A stretch of 64,000 bases of DNA from Telopea speciosissima (lineage: Eukaryota > Streptophyta > Magnoliopsida > Proteales > Proteaceae), in assembly GCF_018873765.1 (NCBI RefSeq), contig NC_057926.1, positions 37,308,946 to 37,372,945 on the forward strand. The letters run 5' to 3'. The notes beneath the pieces are model-generated. The model ran no database searches, was not told where the DNA came from, and worked only from the letters and a program-made list of their open reading frames with translations. The position numbers and the translations under genes were made by a program. This document shows positions 1-11,579 of this stretch, piece by piece (position 1 is the first letter of the stretch; each line of letters opens with the position of its first letter).

Positions 1-319
1 TTCCCATTCCTCCAAGGTTCGTCAAACCTCCCTTCCCTTTCCATCTTGACTCATCTCATCAATCTTCTTCTTCTTCTTCGTTCGTCTATCGTCATTGAAA
101 TTATTTGGGCAGACAACAATACGGTCTACCTAATTCCATCCACCCTGTCGTCATAACAATTATAGTAAATTATAATCTTCATTTTTGGATAGAATTGTAA
201 GAAGTTATCATTGGAATCTTAGTACTTCTCCACCTCCCTTCCCCCGGCACCCCCTCTCTTGTCTCCCTCTCCTAATCCCATCCTCCTTTCTTCTCTCAAA
301 CTGCACTGGAGTTGTCCCA

Positions 320-414
320 ATGGCCACAAGGCTCCCTGCAGGAATCCTCGTTGCTGTTCCTTTCATTCGTCTTCTCTTCTTCGTTTTGGTGTCCGCTTCC
401 CTACATAGCGGACG
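320..414 (+). CDS. Possible first exon of an unknown secreted or membrane protein
   Basis: An ATG at 320 opens 31 codons that begin MATRLPAGILVAVPFIRLLF and continue as a hydrophobic run ending near SASLHSGR. This is the profile of a cleavable signal peptide or a signal anchor. The frame runs into a plausible splice donor (GACG|GTATGA) at 415. The next sequence is a Mutator-like element starting at 476, so any second exon would have to lie beyond it, and I found none before the TRM-like gene. I do not recognise the family. It could be an orphaned first exon cut off by the transposon, or chance coding potential in a CT-rich leader. Confidence 0.3.
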
Positions 415-475
415 GTATGATTACTTCCTCTTTACATTTCTTCTTTTATGTATTCACTTATTCTTTTTTATTTTT

Positions 476-712
476 GGGAAATTTGCATATACCACCCTGA
501 GGTTTGACGAAAAGATATTTTCAACCCCAATTTTGAAAAAATTCTAGGTTTGTAAACGATAACAAATAAACCCATTCCGTCAGTTCATGATTAACACTAT
601 TAAAAATTAAACTTGAATTGATAAAATTACCCTTCTAAGAAGAACCAAAAAAACAAAAAAACAAAACTGGAACTCATCTTCCCCAAAATCGATTGAGGAA
701 AATGAGTTGCAG
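476..712 (+). repeat. Left terminal inverted repeat of the CSLC Pack-MULE
   Basis: This repeat of about 237 bp pairs with 1976-2222 on the opposite strand. Recognisable shared blocks are the TGAGGTTTGACGAAA box near the tip, the TAAACCCATTCCGTCAGTTC block, and the inner ACTCATCTTCCCC / ATCGATT block that ends in GAGTTGCAG. Confidence 0.8.
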
Positions 713-1193
713 GTATGGGGTTGGAAAATCTCAAAGACGTGTTGAGCTGTTCTCTTCTCTCTCTCTCTCTTGTGTACTTCTTTTCTCTTTCTCTCACTCT
801 TTCTCCGTTGTGCACGCTGGAACTGAATAAAAGAGTTTTGGACTCATCCACCAAGTCTTCTGGGACTGGGACCCTTTATAAAGTTTTAACATCCGATGCC
901 TCCATCAACTGGAGACGCTTGTTTCAACATCTCTCTTTCCCTAGCCATGTGTCTCTTGTTGCATACCCTCTCTATCTCTCTCTCTCTCTCTCCCCCTTAC
1001 TCTCTGCACTCTGCATTTCTTGTTTTTTTTTTGCTTCTCTCTTTTGAAGGTAAATTGTCATGTGGGTTTCGACATCTTCCGGAGCTAATCAGTCCCTGGA
1101 ACAAGGGGATCTTTGAGAGGTCGATATTGTGAGTGAGTTGGGTCTCTGGCATCACATTACAAAGGGAAAAGGGTAGAAAGAAAAAAACAAAAA

Positions 1194-1828
1194 ATGGCAC
1201 CGTCGTTAGTTTTCTGGGTGAAAAAGAACCACCGTGGAACGCCGGTGGTCGTGAAGATGGAGAACCCTAATTGGTCGATGGTTGAGTTAGAGGGTCCTTT
1301 AGAAGAAGACTTCCTCCTTGACGGAGGCGGGAGTGACAAGGTTAGAGGGAAGAATGCCAAACAGCTCACTCTGGTTCTTCTCCTCAGAGCTCATAGAGCT
1401 GCTGGTTGTCTCACCTCAATCGCTTCCGCAATGTTCGGTATCGCTGCCGCTGTAAGGCGCCGGTTGGCTTCAGGAAGGACGGATTCAGACATTGGGAGCG
1501 AGATCGAGAATGAGAATCCTAGAGTGAAGAGGCGAATCTATGCTTTTATCAAGGGTTAGGCATTTTGGGGCTCCCAACTTGCAACTGCAACGCGTATTGT
1601 TGACGTCGTTGAGGGTCCGTGGTATTTTCGATTGGTTCTATTCTAAATGATGCCGTCTGCAACTTAGATTGGCCGAGGTCGAATCTGATTATCCAAGTGT
1701 TGGACGATTCTGATGATCCCACAACCCAATTGTTGATCAAGGAGGAGGTTCAAAAATGGCAGCAGGAGGGTGCCCCTGTCATCTACAGGCATCGGGTCAT
1801 CAGAAATTGGTACAAAGCGGGCAATCTC
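1194..1828 (+). pseudogene. Captured, internally deleted fragment of a CSLC glucan synthase gene
   Basis: From the ATG at 1194 the translation follows the N terminus of CSLC (xyloglucan backbone glucan synthase, a Golgi GT2 enzyme, closest to the CSLC12 type). It shows FWVKKNHRGTPVVVKMENPN, then a QLTLVLLLRAHRAAGCLTS block and a VRRRLASGRTD block. At about 1556 it jumps across a missing stretch to a GWHFGAPNLQLQ-like segment and FDWFYSK. After a second jump, AVCNLDWPR runs into [21 protein letters not shown] and YRHRVIR..YKAGNL, the start of the catalytic GT-A region, and homology stops at about 1828. Roughly 25 and 80 residues are lost at the two joins. The rest of the enzyme, including most catalytic motifs and the transmembrane helices, is absent. 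The CT-rich leader at 715-1190 was probably captured with it. The fragment is not a functional enzyme gene. Confidence 0.85.
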
Positions 1829-1975
1829 GTCTTTGGTCGAGCTTGACCTGTCTATTGGTACTGAGGTCACGGATTCTACTGCAGCGGCTATAGCAGAGGC
1901 AAGGATTGATTTATGCCCATTTTGTTTGTTTACAGGTATCGATGATACATCTACACTGTAGGGAAATGGATAGTT

Positions 1976-2222
1976 GCAACTCATCTTCCCCAATCGATTA
2001 TGGGGAAGATTGGGTTGCAGGTTTTTTTTTTTTTTTTTTGGGTTCTTCTTATAAGGGCAATTTCGTCAATTCAAGTTTAATTTTTATCAGTGCTAATCAT
2101 GAACTGATGGAATGGGTTTATTTGTTACCGTTTGCAAACCTCATGGGTACATAGAATTTTCCAAAATTGGGGATAACAATATCCTTTCGTCAAACCTCAG
2201 GGGTGGTATGTGTAAATTTTCC
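1976..2222 (-). repeat. Right terminal inverted repeat of the CSLC Pack-MULE
   Basis: Inverted partner of 476-712. It contains an extra poly(T) run near 2022-2039 where the left copy has a run of A-rich CAAAAAAA units. Its outer end is followed directly by the 9-bp flank TTTACTTTT. Confidence 0.8.
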
Positions 2223-2231
2223 TTTACTTTT

Positions 2232-2861
2232 TTATTATTATTGGTTCATTCATACAATCATCCATCCCAACCCCGCACCTTCTACGAGTTAAAATAATGA
2301 AAAATTTCAAACAACATCGGTTTTGGATATTTTCTTAACCGCGTCTACAACTTACCCCCTAAACTTTTACCTGTGATTATGACATTTCATATCAATTTGA
2401 GGTCTATTAATATGTATAATTAGCGATTCCTGAAGCTTTTGGGTTTGATTCCAGCTCTGTTCTTGAGTTTGTGAAGAGTTTTTAGAATGTAGTATGGGGG
2501 CTTTTTTACTTCGCTGCTCTGCGTGTATTTTTTTTTTTTTTTTTCTTGTTTGTGGAGTTAGGCCTAGACCTTACTGCTTTTGTATTTGATGGGGTATTTG
2601 GGATTTGGCCCCTTCCTCCTTTCCTTTCTAATAAATTGCATCCTTAAAAAAGGAAATCCTGAACATACACTTGCTAAAATAAATATTAAAACCTCATGCA
2701 CTCATGATGCTACTGGTAGTTTATGTGTGTTGAATATGCATGTATATGTAAATGCCAGTGGGCAATTCATATTTCATAGAGGACTACCATATTTCTGATT
2801 AAATTTGTTGATCAGGTTTGACAATTTAGTAGCATTATTTGTTCCTGCTGTGTCGATTAAT
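2232..2861. other. Leader region of the TRM-like gene; no separate gene seen
   Basis: AT-rich sequence with a poly(T) run at about 2528-2544 and no convincing coding frame. A TTGATCAG|G acceptor-like site lies just upstream of the TRM-like start, so part of this stretch may be a 5' UTR intron. Confidence 0.4.
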
Positions 2862-5800
2862 ATGGGAAAGCAATTGCATTGCAAATCCTCCAGCCTCTCA
2901 TTCGAGGACCACAATCGGGGCTGCATGTCAGGTGTTTTTAATATCCTTGACTTCCATCAATGGTATAATGTCAAAAAGATGCTACCATACAAGAGGCATG
3001 GATGTGGAAGACATCCTGGGGGTAAGAAATCTATCTGAACTCACCTAGCTTCTTACACATTATGGATCATTCATGTTCAATTTCGTAGGTTCATGTATAG
3101 TGTAGATTGCCTTCACCAGCTCCAACTTTTTATCAACTCACTCAGCATGTTTTTTAATTTACACCCCCCCCACCCACCCACCCAACCTCTTTTCCAGTTC
3201 AGTTTCCTTATCTGTTAACAAACAAAAGAGAATGAAGCATCAAACCGCACTGGAAGTTTTGTGGGCTTGGAAAAGAAAGAACCAAGATGCCAATTTCAAT
3301 CTTAATACATAAGCAAATTCTGTTTCTGTCTCAGAGAATACAAAGGGATGTCTTATTTTCATTTTCTGTATTGCTCCCACACCACATGTCAAGTATATGA
3401 TCTTCCCGTCCACTGACAGCTCTCAATTTCTTATAGACTAGCTTTGCCAAGCGGCCCATTTGAGTGAAATGTATTCTTCTTCATTCTCAGTTAGGCATTT
3501 AATTATGAGGATCCATTCCTTTCCATTTCTTGGTCACTGACATACAGCACACATTTTCATTTTGAATAATTTTGGATAAACTTAAAAATCTGTCTATTTT
3601 TACCACTCACAAGTTCCTTTTCTGATTTGTCTTTTTCAATTTCTTATGAAACCAAAGCAGTCACTAGCTCTTGGATTTTGAGAAGACAATTTCACAGTTG
3701 TTGTACAATGCCATATATTTCCTGTGTCAAATAATCTTGTCATTCAGAGTGATTCTTCTACATCAAAACCAAATTATTCCAAAGATTTATAGGCCTCAAG
3801 AATATTATTATTATTTCTTAGTGCCATCTAATTTTCTTTTTAGGTTCTGCTTCCGCATACTCAGACCTGACAGTTTATTGTTTTCTAAAACTTCAAATTT
3901 TTTCCACTTCTCAAGTAAATGGTATCTGACAGTTGAAGGTAATAGCTGGATTAACAATCCAGAATTTTCAATATTGTCCATATTTCTTTAGTAGGGTGTG
4001 GTCTTTGTAACACTAAATGATTTTTAAACTTCACCTTGTCTTTCTAACATTGCGTACATGTGAATATTCTTCTGTTTCTGCATTGCGAGCTTGTATAGTT
4101 GTATTAACGTTAAACCCTAGAACTTTGGAACTCTGAGGAGCCTGAATTGGTATAGCTGAAATTGAAAACAAAGATTCAGGGTCTCATACAAAAACATAGC
4201 TAACCAAAAGGTAGATGTTGTTAACAATGGGATCACCTGTGAATTGTTCTGTATTTTTTTACTGTGAAATGTCTCAGATACCTATAAACAGGCTTAAAAA
4301 AAATGGTAAACGGTTGTTGTCACCCGGTAACTTGCTATCGGAGAAGGAATCATGGTGTATTTTAGATGTTAATATATGTAATGCAATTATCAGGAAAAAG
4401 AGGCAGGGTTGGGGATTTAGTTGTATCACACCAGGATATTTGGGGTGTCTGAATATGACACATATCAGACACAGAATTTTAGTCCATTTAAAGTTGCCCA
4501 TGCGACATTTCTGCTGAATTGTTTAGTTCACAATCCCCATGCTGAGAAGAACAAGTATACTTGTAGTGCAGACACGGGAATGTCTAGCAATGTAACACCA
4601 CATGATTCCTATTGCATACGTGCCTTATAATTCTTTTTAACTCTTTTGCCATTTTCCTTTTCTTTACCCAGCCCCTAAATATTCAAAAATGGATCAGGAT
4701 ATCCCCAATACCATTGCCGAAGAAGAATCCATGGATGCTGAAGTGAACAAATTGCTTGTAAGTAACATACAATGATCTTTGTAAACATTCTTCGAGTCTT
4801 TATTTAAGGCGAATATGGTATGTATGGCTCAACCTTTTAATGAAACAACTGACGATTCCTCCTTCCATTGTTTTTTGACCGTCTTACTCATCAAGATCTT
4901 TCCTTTCCATACGACGACAGGGAATCTGAATTTTACATTTTTCAGATAGAAGAAAAAATGACTGGGACGAGCCCAACCAACAAGAAATCCAGCAAAGCCC
5001 ACATCAAAACACTAATTGCTGAAGAAATGTCAAAAGAAGATGATCACGAATGCCAGACTTCAGCATTCCCTGCACAACTACAGCTAATGCGTACTGATTC
5101 CATCCATCATTTGGAACCTTCAAATGATGGTTGCTTTGAAGATATGAGAGTAAATGGCAAGAGTCCAAGAATTGATCCTAACCAATATAATGCTAGTTCG
5201 GTTGTGCAAGCAAGCTGGTCCCAGACATGCTAACGCCTCCTGAGACAGATTTCTGCAGTAAACATTGTGAGGTGTCTGGAACAATGAATGGTGTAAACAT
5301 TTTCGGGAGTATTCAAATTGATGAATTGAAGATGCGGCTAATTGAGAATCATTCACATTTTCAGGATAAGTTGGACGGGCATTCCAAGGAAGTACATGGA
5401 TGCTAAGGATCTCATAAGAGAAGCTTTATTCCCCCTGTCAAAAGAATTTTCGGATGTTCAGGAGATATTTCAGGCAAACAAGGAATTATTTTTAAAAATT
5501 CTGCAAGATCCAGACTCTTCTCTGGCATATCAGTTCCAGAACGTCCAAATATCCAGTGCTAAGAGGGAATTGACCAAGTCAGATTCGTTCCCTGTAGCTT
5601 ACTTGTCATGTAGAAATAATGTTAGGTCAAGCAAACTCAAACACAAGCTGAGGGAAATTAGTTCTTTTACAAAACCAGAGGGGCAGTTGCAAGCTAGGAG
5701 TTCGTCTGCAAAGTTGGCCACAACTGATTCTTCAGATGACACAGTCACACAGCCTTTCCCATTGATGACTGATGGTAATGAGAAAGAAAGGATGGGAACT

Positions 5801-8271
5801 GCTGAACCTGGTAATGTCTCAGGTTATTCTCTGGGCTCATCCCATGAATTGAAGAACCAAGTGGCTACAAATCGTTTAAAAAGTATTAAGCGGAGGATAA
5901 AACATGCAATCAGAGGTAGTGGAAAGGAACGTCACCGGATATCCATGGATGTCATCTTTCATAGAATCCCTTATGGCCGTAAGCATTCCAAGACTGGGAA
6001 GAAGGGGATGTCTGATCACTGGAAGGAGCTCACAACAGACAGTGATTATAAGGACAGCCCTATTTGTGCTCTTGGCAAGGGTGGACTCCGTCCCCTGAGA
6101 AGAACAGCCTCTCTTAGAGAATCACTGGATAGATACTCTCGATTGTTCGACTCTACTTTCAGCAAAGAAGCTAAGCAACATCTATCTTGCAGATTAAAGC
6201 TGACAAATGAAGATGCGGGATCCCCTGGTGGACCTGCCCCGAAAGCCTTGGGCAGGATTCTATCTCTACCCGAACTCAAGTCTTTTTGTTCTCTGCAAAG
6301 TGAGGTGTCTCATGATACTTCTTGTTTGGGGATGCCAAGTGGCACTCATATGGACAACCCTGCTAATATGGAAAGGTCCAGTCAAAAGCTTGCTGTTCTT
6401 TCTGTAGGTACAGAAAATGACAACGAGTCAGAGGCTTCTGCATTGAGTATCAGTCTAATTCAGGAAAGGTCACAGAGAAAAGCTTGCTGTTCTTCCTGTA
6501 GGTACAGAAAATGACAGCGAGTCAGAGGCTTCTGCATTGAGTATCAGTCTAATTCAGGAAAAGTCCAGTCAAAAGCTTGCTGTTCTTCCTATAGGTACAG
6601 AAAATGACAGCGAGTCAGAGGCTTCTGCAGAAAATGCAAGTCAAGAAATCTTGGTGGAAGTGAGTGAAAGTAGTCTAATTCAGGAGGATCAGGTGGAACT
6701 GATACTCAATGCAGATGAGGATAAATCAATTGATGATTTGGACAACCAGACAATGCTGGAGAATATATCTATTTCTCACTATCTACAGGAAGTTGAGCCT
6801 GCGCCAGATGTTTGTATTAAACAGGCACTACTAAGTCCAAACTCTGTTCTAGACTCTGACACTTCAGAATTTATCATCACAGAAGGTAACTTCCTTATGC
6901 CAATTATTTTCTTCCCCAGACACTAAAGCATTACTTCACACACTCTAATCATAATCCTAATTTTTTTAAAGTGTTTATTAACATAAGGCAAAAGTTTTAT
7001 GCACGGTCGGCATTAAATGACCACAACACCCCTTCCCCCTATTTGACGAATCGATGCACAGAATCTCCCGTGCACAAATCATTTCCCCCTTGACATAGTA
7101 TAGGCCCTTCTAAAAATATGGACTTTTTTTTTTAAAATATATATCCTACCGTTATCCTTCATCTACAGGGGAGAATTATCTTCTCTGGTAATGGCTCCTT
7201 TGAAATGGAAAACACAACCTTGTTATGAAGACTTAGTAAGATAGTGTACGGTGTACCTGACATGATATTTGTCAATTTGTCTATTAACTATTTTGTTTTG
7301 TAAGGGGAAAACAAAGGTCAAACTACTTCTATTTGATAACTAAAACATGTGAATATCAGTACTGATCTCAATGGCCTTGCACAAGACTGAGCTGTTGGCT
7401 TTCAACAACTAATATCACTATCTGTGGAATAAATATCGACAGAACTGATAGGTAGAAATATAATGGTTTGATGAAATTTAAGTTCTTGAGACTGCAAACT
7501 GTTTTTATAAAAAACTTTCGTGTGCACAGATATTTTGAAAGAAAACATTTTGGTGGCAGTATTTTTGATTTAATTAGATTATGTTTTCTGAAATGAATAT
7601 TGATGCTAATTGTGGCTATTCCATTTAAAACAGAAGCAGATTACGGGTTGAAACCCAGGCCTATTGATTTCAATGAGCTGGATTCTCCATATGCGAATAG
7701 GAGCACGATGGAGATTGAGAATGTGAAAAGTCTGAGCAAGCATTTTGATAGTGGCCTTCCCCATGTCCAGGTGGATAAAAAGGATGAATCCAACTTCAAT
7801 TATGTGAGGGAAGTGCTCAAGCTATCAGGCTTCAGTGGGAATGGGAACCTCGGTACAAGGCATTTACCAGACCAGCCAGTTGACCCTTCATTGTTTGAAG
7901 AAGTAGACTGTTCTGGACAGGAAACTGGCAGCAGTTTTGATCACCGGCTTTTGTTCGATGTAATTGGTGATACCTTAATAGATATCTATGAGAGATCATT
8001 CATGTACTGGCCAAGACCCTTGTCCATCAACTTGAACATCCGCCCAATGCCCGTGGGGTGCCATGTTCTTAAGGAGGTATGGACCAGTATTAGTTGGTTT
8101 CTAAGTTATCAACCCGAGATTGGTCAATCATTGGATTACATTGTGGCTCGTGATCTTGCTAAGGCTGATGGGTGGATGAACCTCCAGTTTGAAAGTGAGT
8201 GTGTTGGACTTGAACTTGAGGAGTGGATATGGGATGATCTTCTGGATGAACTTATCTTGAGCTTGAGGTGA
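2862..8271 (+). pseudogene. TRM/DUF4378 family gene (TON1-recruiting-motif type), four exons with frame breaks
   Basis: Exons read as 2862-3021, 4672-4757, 4946-6885 and 7634-8271, all with GT-AG borders and compatible phases. The product starts MGKQLHCKSSSL, has a GCMSGVFNILDFHQW segment typical of the family N terminus, then a HIKTLIAEEMSKE block, and FEDPN-free low-complexity middle regions. The last exon is a DUF4378-type C terminus: HRLLFDVIGDTLIDIYERSF, RPMPVGCHVLKEVW, RDLAKADGWMNLQFE, CVGLELEEWIWDDLLDEL. Relatives bind TON1 and phosphatase subunits and organise cortical microtubules; many are named TRM13-15-like. Three single-base-scale frame changes are visible: about 5206 (VVQASW where VVA.SKL is expected), about 5385 before YMDAKDLIREALF, and about 6470 inside a tandem repeat. 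The gene is either a young pseudogene or intact with assembly indels. Everything else, including the stop, is well preserved. Confidence 0.7.
6375..6630 (+). repeat. 93-bp coding tandem repeat inside TRM-like exon 3
   Basis: Two full units (6375-6467, 6468-6561) and a partial third (6562-6630) encode SSQKLAVLPIGTENDSESEA followed by SALSISLIQE. Unit 1 is 93 bp, a multiple of three. Unit 2 is 94 bp and shifts the reading frame, so the downstream exon is only readable in another frame. Confidence 0.85.
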
Positions 8272-8272
8272 C

Positions 8273-8430
8273 CTGAAGTACTCTATCTTAGGGTGCTTTC
8301 TTCTTTGTTTTCACTCATACATGAAGTTTTGTCTTCTTATTTATTGTCTAACTGAAGTACTCTATCTTAGGGTGCTTTCTTCTTTGTTTTCACTCATACA
8401 TGAAGTTTTGTCTTCTTATTTATTGTCTAA
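8273..8430 (+). repeat. Perfect 79-bp tandem duplication in the TRM-like 3' UTR
   Basis: Units 8273-8351 and 8352-8430 appear identical base for base, beginning CTGAAGTACTCTATC and ending TATTGTCTAA. The duplication starts one base after the stop codon. Identity this high means a very recent event or an assembly error. Confidence 0.9.
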
Positions 8431-10829
8431 CTAATAGGGTTTCTTTAGTTAAAACCTTGTATAGATATAGTTGAAGATAGGGGGAAAAAAAAAAATTTCT
8501 TGTCAAAATTCAAATACTTTGTACAGTTAATAAACTGTTCTAATTTTTGGATTATTCACTTGAATGCCGCAGACACCCAACCAGTTTTTTCTTTCAAAAA
8601 AGTAAAAGAAAAATATTGCCCAAACTTAATTCCAACATGATCAAATCATATTCACCCATATCATCTCTTTTAACGAGAGAGAGAGAGCGAGAGGGGGAGG
8701 GGGGGGGGGAGGAATCACTTTTAAGATTCAATCAAACCCAGACTTGAAGGTGATAGAATAATTTATGCGGAACATTCATGGAGATTAATGAGCATATAAG
8801 CATAATTATGGAGGTATGAACGACATACCTGAACCCATGGTTATGGAAGCCGAAACCGAATATTTTCTTTATGATCCTTGTAACACACAAAAGTCGGTCT
8901 GGTCTACCCTCTTCCACTTCACTTTAAGTTTTGTTAAGTTAGTCACTTGATGGGTCAGTGGCAACTATTTATAGTGGTGAGGGTAGGGACTAATCCTGCA
9001 TAGAAACTGAGGTTTCCTTCCCATTAAGGAAACAATACTTTAGGTCCACACATAGTAATTGGACTCATACCATTAAGGTAGCTCCTATCAACACAACTAA
9101 ATCGATTTTATTAAAATAAAAGTGGGATTATGTCAACCCACCTTATGAAAATCTTACAGAAGGTGCAAGGATCCTTTTCATTGACTAGAGAGGCCCAGTT
9201 ATAGAAAACAAAGAGGAGATGAGGCGGTGTGGGTCCCACTGTGGGACTTAGGCTCCTCTCCTTGTTTCCTCTCTTGGAACTCTCCAGTATACATGTAATT
9301 ACAAAATGGTATGGTTGGAAATTGGAATTGATGTACATTGGAGGGAGAGAGATTGATGCTCCAAGACATGTTACATGGAGCGATCTTGCTCATTCAATCG
9401 CAGACATAAACTTAGCTTCAAGACACTTCGCGAATGATGGAAGCATTCAATCACAAATGATGAATCAGGTTCCGTGATCCCATCATTACAGCTGCCAAGG
9501 AGGATTGGGCATGCCACCAACTTTTAGTAAGTTAATAGCATGGCTGGACACAAGAGAGCAATAAAATATTTTTCAAAGGAGAAAGAGAGAGGATGACATG
9601 GCTGGGCACCAGTCATTTCTCATGTGTACTTGAAAATTGCGCAGTACAACCCCTCTTGAGAATAACATAATGATAAATAAAGGGGGAAGTTTTTAAAACA
9701 CGGCCATGTAAGCATGCACAGGGACAATCAAAATAAGGTAAGCCAATAGCTTTATTGGTCTGGTTTCGATATGGTTTAGTATATGCAAAAAAATTAGGGA
9801 AAAAAAAACTGATTGAAACTAATAGACCAAATCGACCGTTTGACAACCCTAGTAAGTAGTGACCAAAACCTAGGAGACCAATGCACCAATCAACCATACA
9901 CTGTTCCCTCGAGATGAAGTCCAATCTGATCAATACAAGGTGTACGACCCACCATTGAGTCCAATCCTGGCGCCATTGGTGTGGAATTCAGATTTGGGTC
10001 TCCTTTCAACTTGCCATCTATTGATTTTACTAATGTCATGCCTAGAGGAATGTTTGGTTGGAGCCATTGTCCTATATAAGCAGGAGAATTCAATTTGGTA
10101 CATGTGAAGATAGCTTTGAGCAGTTATCTGCGAACAAAACTCAAATTCGGAATTTCAAGTTCAACACGAGTCCCAACCAGCCTCGAGTTGGATCCCATGT
10201 TTAGCTACCCCACCCGTCGAATCTAGCAAACAAAGACAACAAGCACAACCATCCACATCAAAGATGTTGAGGAGGATTGACCCTCTAACGACCGCCAAAT
10301 CTACATTAACCAATACTGTTTCCGTCGTCGATGATTGGATCGTTGACATCCAACGATAGGTGAAGCCCTCGTAAATCTCCATCTCAGTTGTATTGAAAGT
10401 GGTCTGCAATCCCATTCTTTTTTGCTAAAACTGGCCTGGAAACTTCTATTTTGTGCAAACGGATTCGGAGGTTACTTCATTCATCATCATGTTCTTCTTC
10501 TTCTTCTCCCATGCTTCTCTATATTTTCGTTCCCAAAAAACCGCGTGAAACTTGGGAAGAAGCCGTAATACATACTGTTTGTCCAAAATTGGTTTCACCC
10601 ATTTGAAATAGGAGAAGAAGCCCTAATTTGGACAATATAGCCGAAATTGTTTTCACACATTTTCTGATGTTGGTTTGATGAGTCAAAATTTCTCCTTTTC
10701 CTCCCTAATCTGCGAAGCACTTATTGTCGAAAGATGTAAGTATCTTCTTGGCTTTTGTAATGTTTTGGTAATTTCAATGATACTAGAGCTCTGTAACACC
10801 ATTGATTTTCTTTTTCTGTTCTGGAACCT
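8431..10829. other. Gene-poor stretch; GA-rich tract and possible old LTR-like scrap
   Basis: I see no supported gene. A GA/G-rich tract lies at about 8660-8712. The stretch 8750-9170 (ACATACCTGAACCCATGG, a CTATTTATAGTGG box, a short CCCATTAAGGAAA-type repeat) has the look of an old LTR remnant, but no second copy, coding region or target duplication supports it. Open frames on the minus strand at 9613-10415 match no family I know. Confidence 0.35.
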
Positions 10830-10950
10830 GTTATGGAACAGGTTTACCAAACAATCACTTGGAGGCAAAGAATCCACTTTCAGACAAAACAAGAAAAGAT
10901 GATCTTGCAAAAGAACAGCGTTCTCAGAACAAGAACGTTGCCAAACGCAG
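10830..10950. mobile_element. Terminal fragment of a Harbinger-related element abutting copy A
   Basis: The segment ends in AACGTTGCCAAACGCA, the reverse complement of a TGCGTTTGGCAACGTT terminus. It includes AGAACAGCGTTCTCAGAAC, the same subterminal GAACG motif found in the long Harbinger copies. It sits two bases from the head of copy A, in inverted orientation to it. Its far end is unclear; ACAGGTTTACCAAACAA at 10839-10855 may be another terminus. Confidence 0.5.
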
Positions 10951-11579
10951 AGTGCGTTTGGTAAATGGCTGAACAGCGTTCAGAACAGGTTTTTGTTCTT
11001 TAAGAACAAAAAAAGGTGAAATTGCGTTTGGCTTGACGATTCATATTTTTATTCTTTAAGAACGAACCAGAAGAATCTTTGAGGTAAAGAACGTTCTTTA
11101 CAGACCGTCTTGGAGACGGTCTGCAAAGAACAAAGAACGAAAGGTTCGCGATTGACGATCAAAATCGTGAGCAACCCTCGAAGACAACCAAAAACGCAGA
11201 AAACCCAAATCTGGGGAAAGGAAGAAAGAGGAGGAGGCGAACCAGCAAAAGGGTGATCTCCTGTCTCTCTCTCACTCTCTATCCCTATCTCTCTTGCTTC
11301 CTCTCTCTGCTCTCTCTACCTTTCACACTCTCCTTGTCCCGTTCTCTCCCTGTCTTGTTCTCTCTCTCTCTCGGTCATTTGTTGGGATGGATATCTAACT
11401 TTGCTGGTTTCTCCTTTGTCTCAGGATTTGGAGTAACATCCCACGCATTTGAAGGCTTCTTCTACAGTGGACCTCTCTAGCACGACCTTCTCTGCAACTG
11501 AAAATCACAACAACGAAGGTGACTCTCTCTCTCTCGCTCCCTCTCTCTGTAATTAGGTCTCTGTTCTTCTTTTTTCTCT

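Larger units (their letters stand above)
476..2222. mobile_element. Pack-MULE (non-autonomous Mutator-like element) carrying a CSLC fragment
   Basis: The ends are long inverted copies of each other: 476-712 reads in reverse complement at about 1976-2222. Both start with a typical plant MULE terminus (GGGAAATTTGC / GGAAAATTTAC, then ACCACC and TGAGGTTTG). The flanks are TTTATTTTT (467-475) and TTTACTTTT (2223-2231), a 9-bp target duplication with one mismatch. No transposase is present. The interior holds leader and coding sequence of a cellulose synthase-like C gene, which makes it a gene-capturing Pack-MULE. Terminal-repeat divergence looks modest but visible, so the insertion is not very recent. 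Confidence 0.8.

Noticed and set aside
8750-9170. LTR-like text with a CTATTTATAG box
   Set aside because: No inverted tips, target duplication or second copy could be found, so it is not called as an element.
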